Shown piece by piece: positions 44,939 to 53,987 of a stretch of DNA of 64,000 bases. Under the pieces are notes generated by a model. It was not told the DNA's origin. It saw only the letters and a program-made list of their open reading frames with translations, and searched no databases. Both the position numbers and the translations under genes were made by a program. The DNA is from Cylindrodendrum hubeiense. Taxonomy: Eukaryota > Ascomycota > Sordariomycetes > Hypocreales > Nectriaceae. Position 1 is the stretch's first letter; every line of letters starts with the position of its first letter. The DNA lies in assembly GCA_014621425.1 (NCBI GenBank), contig JAANBB010000008.1, positions 186,001-250,000 of the forward strand, read 5' to 3'.

Positions 44939-46255
44939 TTAGTCCAAATAACCAGGTAAAACATCGTTCTCAGAACCCCTAGAAACAAGTGGCCATAACT
45001 CTTGTACTAGATAGCTCTCTCTCCGACTCATGTCCATGCTCGCTGTCGCACTGCCCAGGCTGCAGTCTTCACCGTAGCCATTCAAATATGGTTTTCCATT
45101 CTCCATAGACACCTGAAGAGGGACCATGAATCGAAGCTTGGTGTTTCCAATAGCTAGACAGAGCTGTATCTTGTATGTTCGAGAGACGAGACATGTATGG
45201 AATGTTGGGAGGAAGACCTTTTTCGATGCAGGAAGCTTGAAGGGGACCCGGATGGATGATGAATATGAGATTGTTGAGCTGGACTCGCCATCAGCTCGCG
45301 TCTCCTTGGGAGATGACATCCAAGACGCCTGTATCTCTTTACGAGAATACAGCGTGATGTAATCTGTGTATGCGTCGCGGAGGAGGCCGAGGTTGGGAAA
45401 CGCAATACTCGGCGCTTGGCGAGACCAGGTCTGCATGTGAAGTGATGCGGAAATGCTGCTGACAGACACGGGCTGGATGTCAGGAGACCGAGGTTCGAAG
45501 GCAAGATCGATCAGAATCGCGGATTCGCTGGAGCCGTATCCATCGGGGCCGATAGAAATCGCCTTGGGCTGCAGGGCAACTGCAGTGATGCGGCCATCAG
45601 GCGACGAGAAGATGTTTTTTCGGATACGCTTCGTCTTCTCAACGGCGTATTCTAGGCTCATTTGAGGGATGTTTAGTGGGGGGTCCTCGGGAAAATATGG
45701 CAAGACGTTGATGACGTGCTTCTTCCCTATCAATTTGGGCTCTTTATTTCGACCGCCACATTGAACATCGATAGCCGTATAGATGCCGTACTCGATGACA
45801 GTTGTGCGAGGGCCCGTGTGCTGCCTCTCGCAATCGTCCATGCTTGGAGGCAAACGAGAGTGGGCATTTCTCACATCGTGGGAATCGACCTTGTGGGTGC
45901 AGGCGTTGACGGTGAGGTGGTAGGGGATGATGAAGTGGAAGGGAATCGAATATGCGTGGCCGGCTTGGAATATCTTTGACTCTGGGTAGGCGGATGCGGG
46001 GACGGGCATGTCTGTGCGGAGGAAGTGATGGGTGGTCGTCTTTGCGAATTCGATGTCATCGCGTGTTACGGTCGCGGTGCCGAGGAGGCTGACGCGGATG
46101 GATTCGAAGGGGGTGTCTTTCCGGGGCGTGAAGAGGAGGTTGCCCGTGACGGCAGACCCGCAGTTGTACGTCTTTGATGAGTAGTGATGGTCGATGTCGA
46201 TCTGCAAGTCGATGGGCGGCGAGGGCTTCAAGAAGCCGAGTTTTGAATCCATCAT
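44939..46255 (-). CDS. Arrestin-fold protein (arrestin-related, N-terminal domain type)
   Basis: This is a single-exon 438-aa protein. The N-terminal arrestin sandwich is seen in IDIDHHYSSKTYNCGSAVTG, the FESIRVSLLGTATV strand pattern, and IFQAGHAYSIPFHFIIPYHL, which is the classical arrestin strand ending in F-x-I-P-x-x-L. The second half resembles a C-terminal sandwich (FKLPASKKVFLPTFHTCLVSRTYKIQLCL). No PPxY motif for Rsp5-type ligase binding was seen in the C-terminus, which ends LPGYLD. Fungal arrestin-like proteins act as adaptors in endocytosis and signalling. This shorter type without PxY motifs is common and uncharacterised. A double ATG start is present (MMDSK). Confidence 0.85.
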   Translation of the reverse strand: MMDSKLGFLKPSPPIDLQIDIDHHYSSKTYNCGSAVTGNLLFTPRKDTPFESIRVSLLGTATVTRDDIEFAKTTTHHFLRTDMPVPASAYPESKIFQAGHAYSIPFHFIIPYHLTVNACTHKVDSHDVRNAHSRLPPSMDDCERQHTGPRTTVIEYGIYTAIDVQCGGRNKEPKLIGKKHVINVLPYFPEDPPLNIPQMSLEYAVEKTKRIRKNIFSSPDGRITAVALQPKAISIGPDGYGSSESAILIDLAFEPRSPDIQPVSVSSISASLHMQTWSRQAPSIAFPNLGLLRDAYTDYITLYSRKEIQASWMSSPKETRADGESSSTISYSSSIRVPFKLPASKKVFLPTFHTCLVSRTYKIQLCLAIGNTKLRFMVPLQVSMENGKPYLNGYGEDCSLGSATASMDMSRRESYLVQELWPLVSRGSENDVLPGYLD

Positions 46256-46821
46256 GATGCCTGTTGTGGTCTAGTTTGTGGGCTGGACGAGGATGGATGT
46301 TGGCTTGGGAAATAGCCGACGGTTTGCTGTTTTGCATTCCACTGCAGAAGGCCATGTCTTATTAAAGCCTCCATGGTGAAATGCGGGATGGCATGCTTGC
46401 TGCATGTACGTCTGCGGTGACTCGCACCCTCGCGCCCTCGCACCGCTGCGATGACTCCCTCGCGAACGATGGGGCATCCTACTTGGCTACCGGCCCTGTC
46501 AGCCCACCCATAGCATCGCGCCTTTGAGTTGACACGGTATTTGTGTGTCATTGGGGGATTTGTCATCGCAAAACGCAGGCCAAGATGCTAGTTTTAAGCA
46601 CGCCCTACGCGCGCCCTATGGGGTCATGGGGTTCGCTTGACCACAAATGCGGCTTCATTTCCGCACCGTCAGAATTTTTACCCGCGGGAAGCGTCATGGA
46701 CGCGGCAAGGATCGCCGAGGACCTTGCAACAGATTTCGAGGCCGCAAAGGAAAACGTCACGCGACAAGCACGTATGCCAGCTCATCTCAGGGACCCAGCA
46801 CATGGTCAGCCCTACGACCTT
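46256..46821. other. Arrestin-gene promoter region, about 570 bp
   Basis: This is upstream of the minus-strand arrestin gene, GC-richer than most spacers here. Plus-strand open frames starting at 46543-46647 run into the repeat array in changing frames and are not believed to be coding. Confidence 0.4.
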
Positions 46822-47925
46822 TTGCACTGCAATTTTAGCGTTTTCGCGGAGTTGGGATGCCATCTTCAATTCCTTGATTTTGGCGTAAGCGTGCATTGCA
46901 ACTTTGCCGCTTTCCAGAGTTTGGTTGCTCAGCCGAAAAACAGGCAGCCAATTGCACCACGTCTATGGCTTTGGGCCTTGAGGCCCCGTTGCACTGCAAT
47001 TCTAGCGCTTTGAGCGGAGTTGTGAAGGGGTGCTGTTCCGTGGTAGTGGCTGCAGGCCAATGGTTGCAGTGGCCGTAGGCGTCTTCACTTATTTGCTTTT
47101 GGCATCTTTCACTGCAACTTTGGCGCTTCCAGGCGAGTTTGGTCGATCAAGTACGCCACGTTCATGGCGGTTGGTTGTCGAGTTCCATACTCACATTGGG
47201 GGTGTCGATACTGACTCTGCACTGCAATTTCAGCGCTTGGCGTTAGACGTGTGACATGAAAGCTTCACTGCAATTTTAGTGCTTCCAGGCGAGTTTGGCT
47301 GCCCCAGCCGGCCAATTACGCCACGTGTATGGCGGCACACTGCATTCCAATTTTAGCCCTTGCAGCTGCGTTGTAAAGAGGCGACGACTTTCACTGCAAT
47401 GTTAGCGTTGCCAAGGGAGTTGGATTGACCAACTCAACCTCGCTGTAACCAATCTATAGTGTTCCGGTAATCAAGATTCGACTACCGGTACATTTGTGTA
47501 TAGTATCTGCACTGCGATTTCGGCGTTTCAAACCGAGTTGAATACCCAGGCACCCAAGTACACCGGCACCACCACAACGCGAAGCCTGGGTTGCGACACT
47601 CGTCACCTGTGGAGCCATTTATTCTCGACGTATTTCGTCGACGTATTTTTAAACCAAGGCTGGCTGTCCTCTCCACCACAGCGCAAATAGTCATGTTACC
47701 AACACGTTAATCTGATATTGGTAGAATTGATGTCTGAGGCTGGAGCTCGTAGGCTTCGCCTCCCTTGTATGTGCCACAGGCACCTGCGTTCCTGGGGTTG
47801 GAACGAATTCTGCACTGCAATTTTAGCGCTTCCTGGCGAGTTTGTTCGCGGGATTGATTTCGACCCTGGCGCGGACCATAACGCTGCACCGCAATTTTAG
47901 TGCTTCTAGTTTGGGTTGCCCATTG
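46822..47925 (+). repeat. Non-coding array of at least 11 degenerate copies of a ~34-bp motif
   Basis: The core is close to CACTGCAATTTTAGCGCTTC followed by CAGGCGAGTTTGG. Copies begin near 46824, 46892, 46991, 47109, 47219, 47265, 47341, 47391, 47509, 47812 and 47885, all in the same orientation. Distances run from about 45 to 300 bp and are mostly not multiples of three; the copies fall in different reading frames and are interrupted by stops. A second shared element, TACGCCACGTGTATGGC or close to it, lies downstream of several copies (about 46963, 47151, 47316), so the ancestral unit was longer than 34 bp. The array fills the spacer between the arrestin and methyltransferase genes. I recognise no named element. 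No terminal inverted repeats or target duplications were seen. Confidence 0.8.
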
Positions 47926-48175
47926 GAAAAGTGCCGTAGTTGGCCTGCAGCCGGACTTATTGTTGTTGACAGTTTCTCGGGTCAGCTTCAGTTACTCCGC
48001 TTCAGCTCCCCCTCCGGCCTATGGTTTCTCCTCTTCCGCGACTGCTGCCTGGACTAAGTAGCTACAAGTATACAACAGACGCCAAGCCTCCTCTTTTCCT
48101 TGGCATAACGCCAGTCTTGAAAGGTTGCAAGTCGACTTATTGCCAAGCAAAAGGAGTCAACTTTTACTATCCATC

Positions 48176-49109
48176 ATGACTACAAACTCCAGCAGCACCT
48201 CATCCGAGCTTTGGAAGGTCACCATGTTCCAAGAGAAGCTCCCAGATGACATCCAGCCCTTCCGAAACCTACTCGAGACATACAGCAACATCCCCCCCGA
48301 TGAAGTGGATGATCATCTGTACCGAATTGTGAGACCTCTCTAGCCCTTCTCCCCAATCATTGGCATCTCCTCGTCTCTTCTCACAACGACACCGCTAACC
48401 ATTTCTCTTTGTACAGCGTGACAAAGCGTGGGCCGTCTACAAATTCCCTTGCATCGGCCGCTGGCACTTCGTCAACGTGCAAGCGCTACAAGGACCGGGT
48501 TTCCAATCACTCGTTGCGCGCCTGAAAGGTCCTACCTCCGAAGATGTCTTCTTGGACGTTGGCTGTTGCGTCGGCCAGACCGCACGCAAGCTAGCTGCCG
48601 AGGGCGTCGACCCGGCGAAACTGTACAGCACCGATCTGTCGCAGGCCTTCATCGACATAGGCTTCGAGCTGTTTCGAGACCAAGACCGTTTCCCGCCAGG
48701 CGCATTCGTCGCAGCCGACATGCTCGACCCTGACGACGCGGGGGCGAAGACGCTGGATGGGAAGGCCACAATTGTGAGTGCCTCCAATTTCTTTCACCTT
48801 TTCAGCTGGGAGCAGCAGGTACGGGCTGCATCGCGCATAGTGGGCTTCATGCGGCCTGGGGCCAGTACTACCGTGATTTTTGGGAGCCAGATAGGTGCTG
48901 TTGAGGCATGCGAGGTGAAGGCGTTGCTGGGTGAAGGGGTCCGATTTCTGCATGACGTAAGTTCTCTTCAGAAATTATGGGATGAGGTGGGCGAGAAGAC
49001 GGCTACCAAATGGCAAGTCAAGGCAGAGATAATGAAGAAGATGCCTTTTCAGATTCCTGGATACCCCGAGGATGGTGTATATCTGAAATATGCAGTCCGT
49101 CCGGCATGA
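48176..49109 (+). CDS. Small SAM-dependent methyltransferase (meroterpenoid-cluster type)
   Basis: Two exons (48176-48328, 48417-49109; intron GTGAGA...GTACAG) give 281 aa. The head FRNLLETYSNIPPDEVDDHLYRI, split here from RDKAWAVYKFPCIGRWHF by the intron, is the typical opening of small fungal methyltransferases found in meroterpenoid and polyketide clusters. SAM motif I is FLDVGCCVGQTARKLA, then YSTDLSQAFIDIGFELFRD. SNFFHLFSWEQQVRAA is the post-I block. It is cytosolic, with an acidic or phenolic group of a metabolite as the likely acceptor (inference). No terpene cyclase or PKS is in the window. It has its promoter inside or just after the repeat array. It is intact. Confidence 0.9.
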
Positions 49110-49580
49110 TATGGTGAAGCAGGGGTGCGTATTAGGAATTAGGAAACATTTGTATCGTGATGCATGAAACGTACATTAGTTGCTGAAAGCATACGACAGA
49201 TTTACGGTAAATATATAAGGCAATTCTTTGTCATACCGAAAGCTCAAGAATGTGGATCCCGTTTCTAGGTACGCAACATAAATATTCCCGATGGGAAGCC
49301 ACTTGGAAATAGGAAACTCAACACAAGACTCAGTAGTCACTTGAAGAAATGAGTTAAATATTGGAATAGGGTTGATGTTTCGCAATTTTTTTCATATTTA
49401 CAAGCCAACCGCGTCGACTCTTTGACTCGAATATTCTTCGACTTCCCCATCCACTGCGGCCACTACCCCACCCAGGCCACTGTTGCCACAAACTACGGTG
49501 ATGGGATTCCATATTTGACTCAAAAGAATCGGTTCATAGGGGTATCCGCATTTCTTAGGAATAATGGGCACACTGGGGCA
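49110..49580. other. Convergent intergenic region, about 470 bp
   Basis: This is the 3' flanks of the methyltransferase gene (+) and beta-helix gene (-). No gene is recognised. Confidence 0.4.
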
Positions 49581-51123
49581 TCATGTTGCGGTATTCCTTC
49601 GTTCGTGAAGCTGGGCGGCAAAGAGGCTCCGAGGTGTGACGGATTTGCCAGTCTTGAGCATGGTACCGTTGGCGGTAGCATCGACCGTCCCGGAGCTTCC
49701 GATCGCCCAGTTGACGCCCAAGGGTGGGCTCTGGACGTTAATCGGTCCCCGCGTGTTCCAGGCCACACCAGCATTCATAGTCCACCCTTGGCCCGAACCA
49801 GCCGTCTGACGATCGATGAATAGGACGCTGGCGTCGGTGTCTTCGACCAGCAAGCCATGCGCCCAGCGCTGGTGCGGATACAGCTCCTGCAGACTGGACT
49901 GGATCGTGTGACGCAGCACAGCGTTGGGGCCGGGTACTCGTGCCTGCGTGATGACAGCAAAAGCCTTGGCTGTGGCCAGACCGTACTGGCCGCTGTCTCG
50001 AACCAGAACCTGCGAGCCCGAGATGTTGATGTCGGTGGGGTAGCCTCCAGGTCGGTCGGTGTCTCGGTCGCGGAAGAAGGCGACGGTGTCGATGGTGATG
50101 CGGCTGGCGTTGTGCTGCACGTCGATGGCGTTGTTGAAACCCGTCATGTTGACGTTCCTCACGAAGCTGTCGACTGTCCACGGCGTCATCCAAATTCCAG
50201 CGGCGTTGCAGGGATCCGTAACATCGAAGACATAGCCTGAACACGTCGGGTTGAGCGTCACCGACAGGTTCTCGATGCCCATTTCGTTCGATGTGGCTGG
50301 CGCCGTGTACACGGCCACGTACGAGTCCATGTACTTGCTGTTGAGCGTATCGGTGAGAGGCATCGCGAACGTAAGCTTTTTGCCATTGACGGCAGTGATT
50401 ATACGAGGCTGCTGTATCAAATCTCCAACCTGTTGTCATCCAAGGATGAGCGCGTCAGTGGCTGTCCTCGTTGTCACATGGCTCTCAGAGAACGACTCAC
50501 CTGAACCCAAGTTTGTTTCTCCCCGTCCCGTACCAAATCGGCATGCCGTTGGCCCGGACCCATTCGGCCGTCGCCGCCCGTGATACGAAAACCGTCTGAC
50601 CAGCCTCGAAGCCGGTGGCATTCTCCACCTTCACCGTAGTCGCCCCAATGCCCACATATGTGTCTGTGATCCGGCTGATGAGCGAAGGCTTAACGCTCTG
50701 GCTTGTGCCGTTACCCAGGGTAAAGAGCGGCACATCGACCTTCAGTTTGCTGACGGTCAGTTGCGTAGATTCAATGCCCGAGCCTCGTAGTATTGTGCCG
50801 CTGGCGAGCGTGAGTCCGACCGACACTTTGAAAGTTCCTGCACCAAGTTCCACGACGCCTCCCCCCGCTGCCTCTACCTTGTCGAGCGCTTCTTGAATAT
50901 CGGACGTTTGATCGCCACTTGATGCAGAAACGCGCACCAACGGTGTGCTTGACTCCGATGGCAGAGACTTGTCCGAGCCATGGTAGCCGCAAAAGCTGAA
51001 ATCCGGCAGCTTGTCACCTCGACTAGTCTTGATAGATTGCCAGTTTACCGCCGTGGCTGCTAGGGTGCTAGATATGAAGGGTAGTAGGCCCGCAAGCATG
51101 AAAAGAGGTGTTGTGTGCAACAT
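49581..51123 (-). pseudogene. Secreted right-handed beta-helix protein (pectate-lyase-like), frameshifted
   Basis: The signal peptide (MLHTTPLFMLAGLLPFISSTLA) is followed by DFSFCGYHGSD and DIQEALDKVEAAGGGVVELGAGTF. This is the usual entry to a pectate-lyase-superfamily beta-helix acting on polysaccharides outside the cell. The frame is in order to EWVRANGM near 50542, then continues only in another frame as ADLVRDGEKQTWVQ. An intron (50500-50430, GTGAGT...CAACAG) follows, in phase with VGDLIQQPRIITAVNG, and then the helix repeats run to a stop at 49581. A single missing base at about 50540-50546 explains this exactly. Without it the first frame ends at 50497. So the copy is either a recent pseudogene or carries a sequencing error. 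Everything else looks functional. Confidence 0.8.
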
Positions 51124-52567
51124 GGCGTCGTAGTTTTATCCAAAGCTCATTGCTATGTGGTGCAGTCTATCGAGTTTTATCTCCTAGCCTCCCGCACTTG
51201 GTATTTATCTATTTATTGAGGCTGATCCCTCGATCCCGTTGTAGGTATTCGTCTCGGAAAGCGCAGGGTAGTGCATTGATCGCAGGATGGAGCCGCCTGT
51301 GTGGGGGGCCGTTGGACGCGCGGGCAATCTGAAACACGTCAAGGGGATTACAAGGCAGAATGGTGGATCCAGCTGAATCCCATCTGATATAATGGTAACA
51401 TTCCTCGCTTCTATGGGGATGTTATTGGCTAACATCCCTACCTAACTTATGTACAGCGGAAGCAATAGGTGCGGAACTGTGTGCCCATTGACGTGTCCTG
51501 GGATTATGCAGGCCGATCTGAGGATCATCGTGTGTTGTCCGTTTTGGGTACATATTTTTATCAGGAATCAAGAGAAAACACTATTAGCTTCCTTATCCCA
51601 ACATTACTCGTCTGTTAGCGCGCAACGTGGCCGATGCCTGGTGGAAGTTGCATATATCACCAGGTGCCTGTGGGTGATGAAATGGCAATGATGGCACCTC
51701 GGGCATTTTAAGCGCCTTATAGATTTGGTTGACGCTGAAGAAGGAAAGATATTACTCAATACGGCAGCAATTAATATTTCAGCACTAAAATACACTGCAT
51801 GAGGTTTCCATCCGAGCAATAAACCAAGTCATTTTCCCTTCACAATCTCCTAAGATTTCGTTCTCGCCGCCATTTGTCCTCTCTATTCTATGTATTTCGT
51901 CCTGATTCAGACTCTGTTGTTACTTTCTGCTAAATAGCTCAAGTCCTCTGCGCTTCTGCTGTGCGCCATATCATCTTTCCTCATTCAACCACAGTCACGA
52001 ATGCAATCCAAGTGGATGCAGATGACATTGTCAGTAGCAGCCCATATAATGAGCTGCATTAACAAAACTAAGATTTACCAGTCGTTTGAGATCAGGTTGT
52101 AAGCCTCCAAGCCCAATAGATGACCCAGGCACCTAAGTCAGACTTGACGCCCACATCCGCTGTTAAATGTCACAGGTTGGGCTGCCTACCCTACACCACA
52201 CTCGTCTCATCATAACATCTGAATTAAAAGAAATTCTGCCTTTCATCAGTTGTAGAGTTGAGTATATTTAAGAACTCTGATGTGTAAAAATCAATTTACC
52301 TCACTCGCACAATAATCATATGATGATGGGATTGTTGCTGGAGACTAATTGGCTGGGTTTGTTGCTTCATCTACTACGTCTTAGTTTATCTACTTTACCT
52401 ACTCAGCCACACAAGGCAGTCAGTCAGTCATACTCCACAGTAGGCATCCAACCCCGCTTTCTTTGCCACGCATAAAATTTCACATTCTTCTCTAGTATAT
52501 ATATCCGTACAGCATACGGGGCATCAGCTTGCTACAAAATCGAGTTAGCACAGAGATAGAGCGAACT
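51124..52567. other. Intergenic region, about 1.4 kb
   Basis: It holds promoters of the divergent beta-helix (-) and phosphatase (+) genes. Short CAGT microrepeats lie near 52415. A TATA-like run (TAGTATATATATCC) lies at about 52493-52506, some 65 bp before the phosphatase start. No gene is supported. Confidence 0.45.
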
Positions 52568-53557
52568 ATGGACCCTATGAAAATCAAAAGCCAGGTGAGT
52601 CCCATCACGACCTTCATCGCCGACCTACCGAGTAATCTCATTCCACAACCTCGAAATTCCCCTTCGCCGCCATCCACCGGACCGGTAGCAAGACGGTTGG
52701 TCATAGTGGGCGATGTACATGGAGCAAGGAGGTCCCTAGAAGTACTCTTGGAGAAACTTGGATTCGACAGGAGCGATGGCGATCATCTTATCCTGGTGGG
52801 CGATTTGGTGAATAAAGGTCCCGATAGCCCCGGTGTCATCGATCTGGCCATCAAACTTGGTGCCAGCGCCATCCGAGGCAACCATGATAACGCAGTTCTC
52901 GTCGCTGCTGCAGCCATCGAGTCGGCAAAAATTGAGTCAGCATTGGCGGAAGCTGCCTCGGGAAATCCCTCGCTGTCTGAGAAACCTGACGAGGACGCCA
53001 AGTGTGAGACGAAGCTGCCCGAGAAACCTCAAGAGGACACCCCAGACATCAAGCCCCCGTCGACCTCAACCATCACGGCTGCCACGCTCTCCGTCGGCCA
53101 AATCAACTGGCTTGCCTCTCTACCATTGATGATACGCGTCGCGCTTCCTTCACGTCCACATTCCTCACTCGGCAATCTCGTTGTCGTGCACGCAGGCCTC
53201 GTTCCCGGCGTCCCCCTGGAGCAACAAGACCCTCATGGCATAATGCACATGCGTAGCCTCAACATGTCCGGTGATGCTTTCACCCCTGCAGAAGAAGATG
53301 GGGAAGAAGGATGGGCGGCTGCATGGGATCGCTCGCAGGACAAGCTCGCAGGAAGCGGAATGCCAACAACAGCGGTGTTCGGGCACGATGCAAAGCGTGG
53401 CTTGCAACTGCGCAAATATTCAATCGGGCTAGATTCCGCCTGTGTATATGGTCATCAACTGAGTGCACTGGTAATTGAGACAACTGCAAACGGGGTTGAG
53501 CATCGTATTGTCCAGGTACCGTGCGCTGACACTCCAGCGTCAACGACGAAGAAGTAA
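52568..53557 (+). CDS. Calcineurin-like metallophosphoesterase (PPN2/ApaH-like)
   Basis: This is a single-exon protein of 329 aa from the ATG at 52568 (an in-frame ATG at 52529 would add 13). All metal-site blocks are present: GDVHG, GDLVNKG, GNHD, VVHAGL and FGHDAKRG, followed by GLDSACVYG, in the order seen in ApaH/PPN2-type enzymes. An insertion of about 60 residues rich in Glu, Lys and Pro sits between the GNHD block and the rest. Relatives cleave polyphosphate or dinucleoside polyphosphates with divalent metals. Yeast PPN2 is a vacuolar membrane protein, but no membrane segment is seen here, so this one is probably soluble. It is a housekeeping-type gene in a mostly accessory window. Confidence 0.9.
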   Translation: MDPMKIKSQVSPITTFIADLPSNLIPQPRNSPSPPSTGPVARRLVIVGDVHGARRSLEVLLEKLGFDRSDGDHLILVGDLVNKGPDSPGVIDLAIKLGASAIRGNHDNAVLVAAAAIESAKIESALAEAASGNPSLSEKPDEDAKCETKLPEKPQEDTPDIKPPSTSTITAATLSVGQINWLASLPLMIRVALPSRPHSSLGNLVVVHAGLVPGVPLEQQDPHGIMHMRSLNMSGDAFTPAEEDGEEGWAAAWDRSQDKLAGSGMPTTAVFGHDAKRGLQLRKYSIGLDSACVYGHQLSALVIETTANGVEHRIVQVPCADTPASTTKK

Positions 53558-53987
53558 TGGAAGAGAATGTTGGTGGCACCGACATGTCATACATAGGAGT
53601 TTCACTCAGGCTGGTATATACCTTGTCAAATCAAATAGAACACAATTTTCATGCTTTTCAGTATGCAATTTGTAATTTTCTAGATGCTGTAAGGTTAAGC
53701 GAGCTGCTGATAGGTACTCGGTGTCGTCCGCTCATGGTCTTCGTGAAATTGACGCCTACGACAAGGGCTGCACGAGTGCGCACCATGCCTAATGTGCGCC
53801 CGTATGCGACCGTATGCGACCGCAGTTGTCGGCGCGCTATTGTCATGCACATCTACTCAGCCTCACAAGGCTGGTTGGGCACAAAACCCCGCTTCATTTC
53901 CCATGGACTGCATTCAGCCCATTCTCCTTCAAACATCTCCAAACTCAGCACATTGATAAGGGCCAAATTTATTGATGGAACAATACA
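53558..53987. other. Intergenic region, about 430 bp
   Basis: This is the 3' flank of the phosphatase gene and promoter/leader of the NLR-like gene. A short tandem duplication, GTATGCGACC twice, occurs near 53802-53822. No gene is recognised. Confidence 0.4.

Noticed and set aside
46543..47013. 156-aa plus-strand open frame covering the first array copies
   Set aside because: Later copies of the same motif fall in other frames with stops, so the repeat is not selected as protein.
49738..50439. 233-aa second minus-strand frame in the beta-helix gene
   Set aside because: Arg/His/Gln-rich out-of-register shadow of the beta-helix exon.
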